Shown here: positions 52,489-62,503 of the stretch, piece after piece
Position numbering within the stretch: the first letter of the stretch is position 1
How the letters are laid out: each line of letters opens with the position of its first letter
From: Bordetella pertussis 18323
Lineage (GTDB): Bacteria; Pseudomonadota; Gammaproteobacteria; Burkholderiales; Burkholderiaceae_B
Length of the DNA: 64,000 nt
Reading direction: 5' to 3'
Assembly: GCF_000306945.1 (NCBI RefSeq)
Contig: NC_018518.1
Location: 3,596,001 to 3,660,000, forward strand
Notes under the pieces: generated by a model
Seen by the model: the letters and a program-made list of their open reading frames with translations, nothing else
The model's database searches: none
Told to the model about the DNA's origin: nothing
Translations under genes and position numbers: made by a program

Positions 52489-53316
52489 TCAGTTGGCGCT
52501 GATATGGGCGGCCTTGACGACCTTGCCCCAGCGGTCCAGTTCTTCCTGGGTGTAGGCGCCCAGTTGCTTCGGATCCATGTAACGCGCCTCGGCGCCCTGC
52601 TCGGCGGCTTTCTGGCGAAAGGCCTCGGTGGCCATGATTTTCCGGATTTCGCCCGACAGCTTCTCGACGATGGCGGGCGGGGTGCCAGCCGGGGCGTACA
52701 TGGCGAACCACGACGAGACGATGAGGTCGGGGTAGCCGGCTTCGGCGGCGGTGGGCACGTCGGGCAGGCTGGGCAGGCGCTTGTCGCCGGTGACGGCCAG
52801 GGCGCGCAGCTTGCCGGCGGCGATGTGGCCCAGCAGCGGCGGCGGGGTGGTGATGGTGAGGTCGACGGCGCCGCCAAGCAGGTCGTTCAAGGCCGGCCCG
52901 GTTCCCTTGTAGGGAATGTGGGTGATCTGGATGCCGGCCATCTGGTTGAGCAGTTCGGTGGCCACCTGCTGCAGCGAACCGTTGCCGGAGGAGGCGTAGT
53001 TCAGCTTGCCCGGGTTGGCCTTGGCGTAGTCGACCAGGTCCTTGAGGGTCTTGATGGGCAGGTCGGGCCGCACGACGACGACTTGCGGGGCCGAGAGCAC
53101 GTTGGCGACGGGCGCGAAGTCCTTGATGGGGTCCCAGCCGAGGTTGCTGGAGACGTGCGGAGTGATGGCCTGGAAGCCCGAGTATTGCAGCAGCAGGGTG
53201 TAGCCGTCGGGCTGGGCGCGCGCGACCATCTGGCCGGCGATGCCGCCGGAGGCGCCGGCGGCCAGGGTGGCGGCCAGGGCGGCGCCGCGCAGCAGGCGTA
53301 GCTTGGCAAGGTGCAT
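52489..53316 (-). CDS. Bug-family receptor with internal deletion
   Basis: A 275-residue Bug-like protein, about 50 residues shorter than its five relatives here. The signal peptide (LRGAALAATLAAGA) runs directly into SGGIAGQMVARAQPDGYTLL, which in others follows the VENRPGASG motif. The mature N-terminus, including the PGGxxD ligand-binding loop, is therefore missing. The remainder (HIPYKGTGPALNDLLGG) is intact and in frame. It is probably non-functional. The ATG at 53316 is preceded by GGAGACCC. It follows the HMG-CoA-lyase gene by 47 bases. Confidence 0.82.
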   Translation of the reverse strand: MHLAKLRLLRGAALAATLAAGASGGIAGQMVARAQPDGYTLLLQYSGFQAITPHVSSNLGWDPIKDFAPVANVLSAPQVVVVRPDLPIKTLKDLVDYAKANPGKLNYASSGNGSLQQVATELLNQMAGIQITHIPYKGTGPALNDLLGGAVDLTITTPPPLLGHIAAGKLRALAVTGDKRLPSLPDVPTAAEAGYPDLIVSSWFAMYAPAGTPPAIVEKLSGEIRKIMATEAFRQKAAEQGAEARYMDPKQLGAYTQEELDRWGKVVKAAHISAN

Positions 53317-53363
53317 GGTGGGTCTCCTGTTTGTTATGGGTACTGAGGTGACGATGGCCGCCG

Positions 53364-54311
53364 TCAGGCGGCCGGGAAACGCTCGGCCAGCCAGGCCGGC
53401 GGCTGGTGGGTGGCCAGGCGTGGGCCGGCCGCCAGCAAGGGGTTGGTCAGGGCGCGCTGCACCAGGCCGGGCAGGCCGTGCACGATGTCGAGCAGGGGCG
53501 CCAGCGCGACGCCGGTGGCCACGCCCATGCACGCGAACATGTGGACGATTTCCTCGGTGTTGACGTTGCCGCTGGCGCCGGGCGCGTAGGGGCAGCCGCC
53601 CAGGCCGCCGGCGGCGGCGTCAAAGCGCGTGACGCCGGTCTGCCAGGCGGCCACGGCGTTGACCAGGGCCATGCCGCGCGTGTTGTGCAGGTGCACGGTC
53701 AGCGCGGCGCCGGGCAAGGCGCGCTGGAAGGTCTCGCACAGCTGCGCGACCTGGGTGGGATAGGCCATGCCGGTGGTGTCGCACAGGGTGATGCCCTGGG
53801 CGCCGGCGTCGGCCAGCCGGCGCGCCAGCCGCATGACGTCGCCGGCGGGCACGTCGCCGTCGAAGGGACAGCCGAAGGCCGTGGACAGCGAGACGTTGCA
53901 CGGCACGCCGGCCTCGCCGGCGCGGCGCAGGATGGCGGCCAGCTCGTCGAAGGACTGGTCGCGCGTCATGCGCAGGTTGGCGCGGTTGTGGGTTTCGCTG
54001 CACGACATGACGAGGTTCATCTCGTCGGTGCCGGCTTCCAGCGCGCGTTCCAGCCCGCGGATGTTGGGGATGAGCGCGGTGTAGACGACGCCGGGCCGGC
54101 GCGCGATGCGGCGCATGACGTCCTGGGCGTCGGCCAGGGCCGGAATGGCCTTGGGCGAGGTGAAGCTGGTGACTTCGATGCGCGCGAAGCCGCAGGCCGA
54201 CAGGGCGTCGACAAAGGCGACTTTGTCGTCGGTGGCGACCAGGGCGCGCTCGATCTGCAGGCCGTCGCGCGGGCCGACTTCGTTGATTTCGATGCGTGGC
54301 GGGCCTTTCAT
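53364..54311 (-). CDS. Hydroxymethylglutaryl-CoA lyase family protein
   Basis: A 315-residue TIM-barrel lyase that splits 3-hydroxy-3-methylglutaryl-CoA or a similar hydroxyacyl-CoA. The catalytic Arg and Asp are in EVGPRDGLQIE, metal-site His in LTVHLHNTRGMA, and the signature is AAAGGLGGCPYAPGASGNVN with the catalytic Cys. The ATG at 54311 overlaps the CoA-transferase stop. Homologous CoA-transferase/lyase/Bug operons are common in this order of bacteria and usually degrade branched dicarboxylic acids such as itaconate or citramalate. Confidence 0.92.
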   Translation of the reverse strand: MKGPPRIEINEVGPRDGLQIERALVATDDKVAFVDALSACGFARIEVTSFTSPKAIPALADAQDVMRRIARRPGVVYTALIPNIRGLERALEAGTDEMNLVMSCSETHNRANLRMTRDQSFDELAAILRRAGEAGVPCNVSLSTAFGCPFDGDVPAGDVMRLARRLADAGAQGITLCDTTGMAYPTQVAQLCETFQRALPGAALTVHLHNTRGMALVNAVAAWQTGVTRFDAAAGGLGGCPYAPGASGNVNTEEIVHMFACMGVATGVALAPLLDIVHGLPGLVQRALTNPLLAAGPRLATHQPPAWLAERFPAA

Positions 54312-55503
54312 GCGATCACTCCACGGGCGCGCAAGCCGGCGCGCGCCGCGTCGTCGAGGCCGGCCTCCTCCAGCACGGCGTCGGTGTGCTCGCCCAGCAG
54401 CGGGGCGCGCTCGCGGATGGCGCCGGGGTTGTCGGACAGGCAGGGAAAGACCGCCGGCATGTCGACGTCGATGCCGCTGGCCGCGCGCAGCCGGGCGATG
54501 GCGCCGCGGGCCTGGTAGTGCGGGTCTTGCGCGATATCGGCCACGCTGTAGATGCGCCCGGCCGGCACGCCGGCCGCGCGCATGGCCTCGAGCACGCTCT
54601 GCCGATGTCGCGCTGGGCGGTCCAGGCGCCGATGGCGGCATCCAGCTCGTGGGCGCGGCGCGCGCGGCCGTCGTTGTGCGCGAGCTCGGGGTCGTCGCCC
54701 AGGTCGGTGCGCTCGATGCGCTGCATGAGGCGCTGGAAGATGGCGTCGCCGTTGCCGGCGATGAGCACGTAGCCGTCGCGGCACGGATAGGCGTTGGACG
54801 GGGCGATGCCCGGCAGCGCGGCGCCGGCCGGCTCGCGCACGGCGCCGAACACGGAGTACTCGGGCAACAGGCTCTCGCTCAGGTTGAAGATGCTCTCGTA
54901 GAGCGCGGCGTCGATGACCTGCCCTTGCCCGCCGCGCGCATCGCGCTGGTACAGGGCCAGCAGCACCCCCATGGCGCCGTGCAGGCCGGCAATGGTGTCG
55001 CCCAGCGACAGGCCGGCGCGCACCGGTGCGCGGCCGGGCTCGCCGTTGAGATAGCGCAGCCCCGCCATGGCTTCGCCGATGGCGGCAAAGCCGGGCTCCT
55101 GCGCCTTGGGGCCGGTCTGGCCGTAGCCCGAGATGCGCAGCATGATCAGACGCGGGTTGAGGGCGTGCAGCGCCTCCCACGACAGGCCCCATTTCTCCAT
55201 GGTGCCGGGGCGGAAGTTCTCGATCAGCACGTCGGCCTGGGCGGCCAGCTGGCGCGCCAGGTCCTGGCCCTCGGGCTGGCGCAGGTCCACGCACACGGAT
55301 TGCTTGTTGCGCGACTGCGCTTCCCACCAGACCGAAGTGCCTTCATGCAGCAGGCGCCACTTGCGCAGCGGGTCGCCCTGCCCGGGCGGCTCGATCTTGA
55401 TGACCTGCGCGCCGAAGTCGGCCAGCGTCTTGGCGGCAAAGGGCCCCGCGATCAGTTGCCCGAGCTCCAGCACCCGTATGCCGGCCAGTATCTGCCCCGC
55501 CAT
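54308..55503 (-). pseudogene. CaiB/BaiF CoA-transferase, frameshifted
   Basis: The first frame from MAGQILAGIRVLELGQLIAG is a type III CoA-transferase with IENFRPGTMEKWGLSWEALH and GDTIAGLHGAMGVLLALYQR. It breaks after AIGAWTAQRDIG near 54604; the next frame continues QSVLEAMRAAGVPAGRIYSV to RGVIA. Adding one base restores a 398-residue protein (1,196 bases, one short of a multiple of three). The Asp nucleophile in the first part is likely present, but the C-terminal domain is lost. It heads the operon with the lyase and the deleted Bug gene. Confidence 0.87.
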
Positions 55504-55618
55504 GTCGTCTCCGTATTCGTGACTTGATATGGAGAAGCAGTGTGCGGGCAATCGCCGCGCGGCAGGTATGGGCAAATGGGCAAGGGGGCTTTCGTGGATG
55601 GAGAAGGCCGGCGGCGCC

Positions 55619-56518
55619 TCAGGCCGCTCCTTCGGCCAGGCTGCGCACCAGCAGCCGCGCGGCCACGGGCAGGCTGTCGAGGTCGCGCACGCCCAGCAGC
55701 AGCCAGCGCTGGGCCCAGTCGTCGGCCAGCGGTATCAGCCGCACCTGCATCGAGCGCGCGTGCGGCTCGGCGGCGATGCGCGGCAGGATGCCGACGCCGC
55801 CGGTGGCCACCACCATGCGGCAGATCGCGTCGAAGCTGCGCACCTGGATGCGCAGCCGGATGCGCTTGTCGAGCCGGGCGCTCTCGTCGGCCAGGCGGGT
55901 GGCCAGCGAGGTGGCGGGCGGCAGCCCGACGTAGTCGCAGTCCAGCGTATCGGCAAACGCCACCTGCGCGCGGGCGGCCAGCGGGTGGCGCGGCGGCGTG
56001 ATCAGCACCAGTTCGTCCAGCCGGTACGGCACGGTGGTCAGCCCGGCGGCGGGCGTGCGGTCGGCGAAGATGCCGACGTCGGCGCGGTTCTCGGCCACGG
56101 CGGTGACGATGTCGCTGCTGTTCTGCTCTTCGAGGTGGATGCGCACCGCCGGATGGCGCTGCATGAAGCCGGCCAGGTCTTCGGGCAGGAACTGGGTGAT
56201 CGACGAGGTATTGGCGGCGATGCGCACCTGGCCGCGCACGCCCTGGGCGAAGTCGGACAGCACGCCGGCCATGTGCTCGACCTCCTGCAGCACCCGCACG
56301 GCGTGCGCCAGGCAGGCCTGGCCGGCGTCGGTCAGCTCGACGCCGGCCGCGGTGCGATACAAGAGCGGCGTGCCCAGCGCGCTCTCCAGGTCGGAAATGC
56401 GCTTGCTGGCCGCGCCCACCGCCAGGTGCGACTGGCGGGCGCCGGCCGAGATGCTGCCCTGGCGCGCCACCGCGACAAACAGCGCCAACGTGACCAGATC
56501 GAAGCGGGCTGGGTTCAT
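55619..56518 (-). CDS. LysR-family transcriptional regulator
   Basis: A 299-residue LysR protein: FDLVTLALFVAVARQGSISA, LAVGAASKRISDLESALGTP and a full effector domain ending LVRSLAEGAA. The ATG at 56518 gives the normal length; the frame continues far upstream only as antisense of trmB. It lies 115 bases before the CoA-transferase gene on the same strand and probably regulates it. Confidence 0.92.
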   Translation of the reverse strand: MNPARFDLVTLALFVAVARQGSISAGARQSHLAVGAASKRISDLESALGTPLLYRTAAGVELTDAGQACLAHAVRVLQEVEHMAGVLSDFAQGVRGQVRIAANTSSITQFLPEDLAGFMQRHPAVRIHLEEQNSSDIVTAVAENRADVGIFADRTPAAGLTTVPYRLDELVLITPPRHPLAARAQVAFADTLDCDYVGLPPATSLATRLADESARLDKRIRLRIQVRSFDAICRMVVATGGVGILPRIAAEPHARSMQVRLIPLADDWAQRWLLLGVRDLDSLPVAARLLVRSLAEGAA

Positions 56519-56611
56519 GGATGGGGTGTCGTGACAGATACGCAGTGATGAACTATACCTGTAGCCAGCGGCCCGCCCGGCCGGGGTCACGGCCCTACTA
56601 CAATTCAGCCT

Positions 56612-57376
56612 ATGAATACGAACACCCCCGCCCATCCCCCCGAAGGCGCCCCGCTGAGCGAGGCCACCCAGGCCGCGCTGGCCAGCGCCGAGCACGCCCC
56701 CGACAGCCCGGGCGCCACCCATATCCGCAGCTTCGTGCACCGCCGCGGCCACATCACGCAGCGCCAGCGCGACGCGCTGGAGCAGCTGATGGGCAAATGG
56801 TCCGTGCCGTACGCGCCGCGCCCCCTGGACATGGCCGCCGCCTTCGGCCGCCAGGCGCCCACCATCCTGGAGATCGGTTTCGGCATGGGCGAGACCACCG
56901 AGAAAATCGCCCTGGCGCGCCCGGGCGACAATTTCCTGGGCGTGGAAGTCTTCAACGCCGGCGTGGGCTCGCTGCTGCACCGCATCGAGGAATCGGCCAT
57001 CTCCAATCTGCGCATCGTCCAGCACGACGCGGTGGAAGTGGTGCGCGACATGATCGCGCCCGACTCGCTGGCCGGCGTGCACGTGTATTTTCCCGATCCG
57101 TGGCCTAAGAAGCGCCACCACAAGCGCCGCCTGCTGCAGCCGCCCTTCGTGGCGCTGCTGGCTAGCCGGCTGGCGCCGGGCGGCTACCTGCACTGCGCCA
57201 CCGACTGGGAAGACTACGCCGTCCAGATGCTGGAAGTGCTGGGCGGCGAGCCGCTGCTGCGCAACACCGCCGACGGCTACGCGCCGCGCCCGGATTTTCG
57301 TCCGCAAACCAAGTTCGAGACGCGCGGCCTGCGCCTGGGCCACGGCGTCTGGGACCTGATGTTCAAGCGAGCCTGA
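56612..57376 (+). CDS. trmB: tRNA (guanine-N7-)-methyltransferase
   Basis: A 254-residue SAM-dependent enzyme forming m7G46 in tRNA. The SAM site is [17 protein letters not shown]; the catalytic region is [18 protein letters not shown], and [13 protein letters not shown] follows. The N-terminal extension (about 45 residues) contains [19 protein letters not shown]. The stop directly precedes the next ATG (TGAATG). Confidence 0.96.
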   Translation: MNTNTPAHPPEGAPLSEATQAALASAEHAPDSPGATHIRSFVHRRGHITQRQRDALEQLMGKWSVPYAPRPLDMAAAFGRQAPTILEIGFGMGETTEKIALARPGDNFLGVEVFNAGVGSLLHRIEESAISNLRIVQHDAVEVVRDMIAPDSLAGVHVYFPDPWPKKRHHKRRLLQPPFVALLASRLAPGGYLHCATDWEDYAVQMLEVLGGEPLLRNTADGYAPRPDFRPQTKFETRGLRLGHGVWDLMFKRA

Positions 57377-58294
<918 letters not shown>

Positions 58295-58304
58295 GGAGAT
58301 TCGT

Positions 58305-58505
58305 ATGCACATCACATTGAACGGCGAGGCACGCGAGTTCCCTCTGCAGACCACCGTCGTCGAACTGCTGGAAACCCTGGGCTACCAGGGCAAGCGCGTG
58401 GCGGTCGAGCGCAACGGCGAAATCGTGCCCAAAAGCAAACATGGCGATACCCTGCTGGACGATGGCGACCAGATCGAAATCGTCGTGGCGGTGGGTGGCG
58501 GCTAA
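58305..58505 (+). CDS. thiS: Sulfur carrier protein ThiS
   Basis: A 66-residue ubiquitin-like protein, MHITLNGEAREFPLQTTVVE onward, ending in IVVAVGGG. The C-terminal Gly-Gly is the site that carries sulfur as thiocarboxylate for thiazole synthesis in thiamine biosynthesis. GAGGAGA precedes the ATG. It lies ten bases after pip. The usual partner thiG is not in this window. Confidence 0.9.
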   Translation: MHITLNGEAREFPLQTTVVELLETLGYQGKRVAVERNGEIVPKSKHGDTLLDDGDQIEIVVAVGGG

Positions 58506-58646
58506 ATCGCGAGGCCGCCCATCCGCGGGCGCCGCGGCGGCAGCATGAAGCTGCAAGACGTTACATCTTGCTGCATCACCCACGCCGCCGCTGCACCCAT
58601 AATCGTTTTCGCGATCAATGCTTTTTTCAACGCACAAGGAAGAAAA

Positions 58647-59096
58647 ATGGGCTTGCTCAACTTCATCAAGGAAGTCGGAGAGAAACTGTTCGGCGCCAGC
58701 GAAGCGAAGGCCGCGACCGCCGACGAGCTGAAAAAGGAATTGGACAAGCACGGGCTGTCGGCCGAAGGGCTGGACATCTCCGTCGATGGCGACAAGGTCA
58801 CGGTCAAGGGCAGCGTGGCCTCGACCGAGGCGGCCGAGAAAATCGTGCTGGCCCTGGGCAACACCGTGGGCGTGGCGCAGGTGGACAACCAGCTGCAGAC
58901 CGCGCAGGCCGCCCCCGCCGCCGTGATGTACACGGTACAGAAGGGCGACACCCTGTGGAAGATCGCCGAAGCCAACTACGGCAAGGGCAAGGGCGCCAAG
59001 TACCCGACGATTTTCGAGGCCAACAAGCCCATGCTCAGCGACCCGGACAAGATCTACCCGGGCCAGGTGCTGCGCATTCCGCCGCTTGCCGAGTAA
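58647..59096 (+). CDS. kbp: BON/LysM protein Kbp
   Basis: A 149-residue protein, the same length as E. coli Kbp (YgaU). It has a BON domain (LDISVDGDKVTVKGSVASTE) and a C-terminal LysM domain (YTVQKGDTLWKIAEANYG, KIYPGQVLRIP). Kbp binds potassium; it has no signal peptide here (MGLLNFIKEVGEKLFGASEA). The ATG follows AAGGAAG. It is followed by a terminator. Confidence 0.93.
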   Translation: MGLLNFIKEVGEKLFGASEAKAATADELKKELDKHGLSAEGLDISVDGDKVTVKGSVASTEAAEKIVLALGNTVGVAQVDNQLQTAQAAPAAVMYTVQKGDTLWKIAEANYGKGKGAKYPTIFEANKPMLSDPDKIYPGQVLRIPPLAE

Positions 59097-59108
59097 CAAC
59101 CAGGACAG

Positions 59109-59134
59109 ACCGGCAAACCCCGCAGCGTTTGCCG
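59109..59134 (+). terminator. Hairpin after kbp
   Basis: CCGGCAAA and TTTGCCGG form an eight-base stem around a ten-base loop. No T-run follows directly, so it may stabilise the mRNA end or act with the next hairpin. Confidence 0.5.
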
Positions 59135-59176
59135 GTTTGTATCGGGGCGGCTATCCCCGCTTAGCCCCGATCGATT

Positions 59177-59206
59177 CGGCCAGACGCAAAGTCTGGCCGT
59201 TTTTTT
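59177..59206 (+). terminator. Rho-independent terminator after kbp
   Basis: CGGCCAGAC and GTCTGGCCG pair perfectly over nine bases around the loop GCAAA, followed by seven T residues. The direction fits the kbp transcript; ffh converges from the right and lacks a T-run on its own side. Confidence 0.9.
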
Positions 59207-59221
59207 ACTGCGCGCTCGCCG

Positions 59222-60631
59222 CTAGCGCATGCCGCCAAAGCGGCCCAGGCCCTTCATGCCGCCCATGGCGCGCATCATCTTGGCCATGCCGCCTTTTTTC
59301 ATCTGCTTCATCATGCCCTGCATCTGCTCGAACTGAGACAGCAGGCGGTTGACTTCCTGCACCGGCACGCCGGCGCCGGCGGCGATGCGGCGCTTGCGCG
59401 AGGCCTTGATCAACTCGGGCTTGGCGCGCTCGCCCGGCGTCATGGAGTTCAGGATGCCCTCGGTGCGGCGCAGCTGCTTCTCGGCCTGGCCGCCCTGCAG
59501 CTGGCCGGCTGCCTGCTGGAGCTGCGCGGGCAGCTTTTCCAGCAGCGAGCCCATGTCGCCCAGCTTCTTGACCTGGCCGAGTTGGTCGCGGAAGTCGTTC
59601 AAGTCGAACTTGTTGCCGGACTTGATCTTCGAGGCCAGCTTCTGCGCCTCGGCGATGTCGATGTTCTTCTGCGCCTGCTCGACCAGCGACACGATGTCGC
59701 CCATGCCCAGCACGCGCTGCGCCATGCGCTCGGGGTGGAACGGCTCGAGGCCGTCCAGCTTTTCGGAGACGCCGACGAACTTCAGCGGCTTGCCGGTGAC
59801 GTGGCGCACCGACAGCGCCGCGCCGCCGCGCGCGTCGCCGTCCAGCTTGGTCAGCACCACGCCGGTCAGCGGCAGCGCGTCGCCAAAGGCCCGCGCGGTA
59901 TTGACCGCGTCCTGGCCCTGCATCGCGTCGACCACGAACAGCGTCTCGATCGGCTTGACCAGGTCGTGCAGCGCGCGGATCTCGCGCATCATGGCCTCGT
60001 CGATGCCCAGCCGGCCCGCCGTGTCGACGATCAGCACGTCGTAGTGGTGGCGGCGCGCATGGTCGATCGCGTTGCGGGCGATGTCTTCCGGCTTCTGGCT
60101 AACGTCCGACGGCAGAAAATCCACCCCGACCTGGGCGGCCACGGTCTTCAGCTGCTCGATGGCGGCCGGGCGATACACGTCGGCGCTGACCACCAGCACC
60201 TTCTTCTTGCCCGTCTTGCGGCCGCCCTGGACGTGCTGCCCCTCGGACAGCCAGCGCGCCAGCTTGCCGGTGGTGGTGGTCTTGCCCGCGCCCTGCAGGC
60301 CGGCCATCAGGATGACCGCGGGCGGCTGGGTGGCCAGCGACAGCTCGCCGGCGTGCTCGCCCAGGTCGCCGCCCATCAGGCTGGTCAGCTCCTTGTGAAC
60401 CACGCCCACCAGGGCCTGGCCGGGGCTGAGGCTGCCGGCCACTTCTTCGCCCAGGGCCTTTTCCTTGACGCGCGCCACGAAATCGCGCACCACGGGCAGC
60501 GCCACGTCGGCCTCCAGCAGCGCCATGCGCACTTCGCGCAGCATCTCCTGGGTGTTGGCCTCGGTCAGGCGGGCTTCGCCGCGCAGCGTCTTGACGACGC
60601 GCGACAGCCGTTGAGTCAGGTTATCGAGCAT
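59222..60631 (-). CDS. ffh: Signal recognition particle protein
   Basis: A 469-residue SRP GTPase that binds signal sequences of membrane proteins with 4.5S RNA. The N domain is LTQRLSRVVKTLRGEARLTE; the G motifs are GLQGAGKTTTTGKLARWL, DTAGRLGIDE, TKLDGDARGGAAL; and the Met-rich M domain ends MQGMMKQMKKGGMAKMMRAM. It is essential and intact. It diverges from the membrane protein at 60737. Confidence 0.97.
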   Translation of the reverse strand: MLDNLTQRLSRVVKTLRGEARLTEANTQEMLREVRMALLEADVALPVVRDFVARVKEKALGEEVAGSLSPGQALVGVVHKELTSLMGGDLGEHAGELSLATQPPAVILMAGLQGAGKTTTTGKLARWLSEGQHVQGGRKTGKKKVLVVSADVYRPAAIEQLKTVAAQVGVDFLPSDVSQKPEDIARNAIDHARRHHYDVLIVDTAGRLGIDEAMMREIRALHDLVKPIETLFVVDAMQGQDAVNTARAFGDALPLTGVVLTKLDGDARGGAALSVRHVTGKPLKFVGVSEKLDGLEPFHPERMAQRVLGMGDIVSLVEQAQKNIDIAEAQKLASKIKSGNKFDLNDFRDQLGQVKKLGDMGSLLEKLPAQLQQAAGQLQGGQAEKQLRRTEGILNSMTPGERAKPELIKASRKRRIAAGAGVPVQEVNRLLSQFEQMQGMMKQMKKGGMAKMMRAMGGMKGLGRFGGMR

Positions 60632-60736
60632 GAGAGGCGTTTCCGCTTACACTAGTTGATTGAACGAGGCCGCCTGGGCGCAGCTAGCCGCCGGCGGGCG
60701 ACAAGCGCCCATGGCCCCATCCAGACAACGGTTTTT

Positions 60737-61579
60737 ATGTCATCAGGCATTGTATTTCACGCCGTGGCCGCGCTGGCTTATGCGGTACTCGCAGGGTCGC
60801 TGTGGCGACGCCTGCAAGGCCGCGGCAGCGTGGATCAAGCAAGCAAGCTAACCCGAACCGGCCTGCTGGGCGCGCTGGCCCTGCACGGCGTGGCCCTGCA
60901 GCAAGCCATGCTGGGGACGCAACACCTGTACATCGGCTGGGCGCTGGCCCTGTCGGCCGCCGTATGGCTGGGCCTGGTCGTGTTCTGGCTGGAAAGCCTG
61001 CTGATCCGCATCGACGGCCTGCAGCTGCTGTTGCTGCCGGCAGCCGCTATCGTAACCGCAATAGCCGCGCTGTTCCCGCAGGCCCAGCTGGTGCCCCATG
61101 CCAACAACCCCTGGCTGCGCGCCCACCTGCTCATCGCGCTGGCCGCCTACGGCCTGATCACCATCGCCGCGCTGCACGCCATGCTGATGGCCCTGCTCGA
61201 CCGCCACCTGCACCGCCCGCTGGATGCGCCGGCCGAGCGCAGCATCGTCGGCCGCGTGCTGGACGCCCAGCCGCCGCTGCTGGTGCAGGAGCGCCTGCTG
61301 TTTCGCGTCATCTGGATCGGCTTCGTGGTCCTGACCCTGGCGGTGGGCTCCGGCTCGGTCGCCTCCATCACCCTGACCGGCAAATTCCTGCCGTTCGACC
61401 ACAAGACCATCTTCACGCTGCTGTCCTGGGCCACCTTCGGCGTGCTGCTGCTGGGCCGCCACATCTGCGGCTGGCGCGGCCGCGTCGCGCTGCGCTGGAC
61501 CCTGACCGGCTTCGCGTTCCTGATCCTGGCCTACACCGGCAGCCGGTTCGTGCTGGAAGTCATTCTGCATCGAGGTTGA
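60737..61579 (+). CDS. CcsA-like inner membrane protein (YpjD type)
   Basis: A 280-residue membrane protein with about eight helices of the cytochrome c assembly (CcsA/ResC) superfamily: HAVAALAYAVLAGSLWRRLQ, VWLGLVVFWLESLL, WLRAHLLIALAAYGLITIAA and LSWATFGVLLLGRHICGWRG. The His in the WLRAH and HICGW regions fit the family. In many Proteobacteria this gene follows ffh divergently; the function is linked to metal transport or cytochrome handling but not settled. Confidence 0.88.
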   Translation: MSSGIVFHAVAALAYAVLAGSLWRRLQGRGSVDQASKLTRTGLLGALALHGVALQQAMLGTQHLYIGWALALSAAVWLGLVVFWLESLLIRIDGLQLLLLPAAAIVTAIAALFPQAQLVPHANNPWLRAHLLIALAAYGLITIAALHAMLMALLDRHLHRPLDAPAERSIVGRVLDAQPPLLVQERLLFRVIWIGFVVLTLAVGSGSVASITLTGKFLPFDHKTIFTLLSWATFGVLLLGRHICGWRGRVALRWTLTGFAFLILAYTGSRFVLEVILHRG

Positions 61580-61580
61580 A

Positions 61581-61832
61581 GTGGGCAAGCTGATCTTCTG
61601 GTTCGTCGTCATTCTGGCCGTGCTGTTCATCGCGCGCCTGGCCGGCGCCCGCGCCGCCTCCAAGCGCGCCCCGCGCGCCGAGCCGCCCCGCCCCGCCCAG
61701 GACGCCGCCAGCCAGCCCATGGTGCGCTGCGCCCATTGCGGCGTGCACCTGCCGCGTTCCGAGGCCGTGCTGCTGGGCGGGCAGACCTGGTGCAGCAGCG
61801 ACCACGCCCGCCGCGGCGCCGAGCGCGGCTGA
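61581..61832 (+). CDS. Small membrane protein of the PP0621 family
   Basis: An 83-residue protein with one N-terminal membrane helix (LIFWFVVILAVLFIARLAGA), a charged Pro-rich linker and a zinc-ribbon-like end (MVRCAHCGVHLPRSEAVL, TWCSSDHA). It starts at GTG 61581, one base after the upstream stop. Function unknown; it usually precedes a histidine kinase or ampD. Confidence 0.8.
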   Translation: MGKLIFWFVVILAVLFIARLAGARAASKRAPRAEPPRPAQDAASQPMVRCAHCGVHLPRSEAVLLGGQTWCSSDHARRGAERG

Positions 61833-61920
61833 ACGGCGGCCGCCGCAAAACCCCACGGGCTGGAGGATCCGGCCCCATCCTGCATAATGCAGGGTCACCC
61901 GCAACAAGCCTGACCCCATC

Positions 61921-62502
61921 ATGCAACGATTGCTACTGGACCGCCACGGCTGGCTGATCCCCGGGCCCGCGGTCACCCGCGCCCCTTCGCCCAACGTCAA
62001 CGCCCGCCCCGCGGGCACGCAGATCAGCCTGCTGGTCATCCACAACATCAGCCTGCCGCCCAGCCAGTTCGGCGGCCCGTACGTCGCCGACCTGTTCCTG
62101 AACCGCCTGGATTACAGCGCCGACCCGTGGCTCGAGCGCCTGCGCGGCCTGCATGTCTCGGCCCACTTCTTCATCCGCCGCGACGGCGCCGTCATCCAGT
62201 TCGCCGCCACCGAAGCGCGCGCCTGGCACGCCGGCGTATCCCGCTTCAGGGGCCGCGACAACTGCAACGACTTCTCGATCGGCATCGAACTGGAAGGCAC
62301 CGACATCCTGCCCTACGCCGACGCCCAGTACGCCACGCTGGCGCGCCTGGCGCAGGTCCTGCGCGCGCGCTACCCGCTGGCCGACGCGCGCGGCCACGAA
62401 CACATCGCCCCGGGCCGCAAGACCGACCCGGGACGCGCCTTCAACTGGGTGCGCTTCGGCCGCGAAAGCGGGTTCCCGCGGCGCAACCTGCCGCCCGTAT
62501 AG
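61921..62502 (+). CDS. ampD: 1,6-anhydro-N-acetylmuramyl-L-alanine amidase
   Basis: A 193-residue zinc amidase that cleaves anhydromuropeptides in the cytoplasm during cell wall recycling; loss of it induces AmpC in many bacteria. The zinc ligands are in LLVIHNISLPPSQFGG (His), and GHEHIAPGRKTDPGRAFNW (His and Asp), with HFFIRRDGAVIQF and IGIELEGTD typical. The TAG stop lies in the TATAGC target of IS481 copy 5, so the coding sequence is complete. Confidence 0.94.
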   Translation: MQRLLLDRHGWLIPGPAVTRAPSPNVNARPAGTQISLLVIHNISLPPSQFGGPYVADLFLNRLDYSADPWLERLRGLHVSAHFFIRRDGAVIQFAATEARAWHAGVSRFRGRDNCNDFSIGIELEGTDILPYADAQYATLARLAQVLRARYPLADARGHEHIAPGRKTDPGRAFNWVRFGRESGFPRRNLPPV

Positions 62503-62503
62503 C

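Noticed and set aside
58305..58505. ThiS as a different ubiquitin-like protein such as MoaD
   Set aside because: Length of 66 residues, start MHITLNGE and end VAVGGG fit ThiS better than MoaD.
61921..62502. ampD inactivated by IS481 copy 5
   Set aside because: The TAG stop lies in the duplicated TATAGC and all zinc ligands and the normal C-terminus are present.
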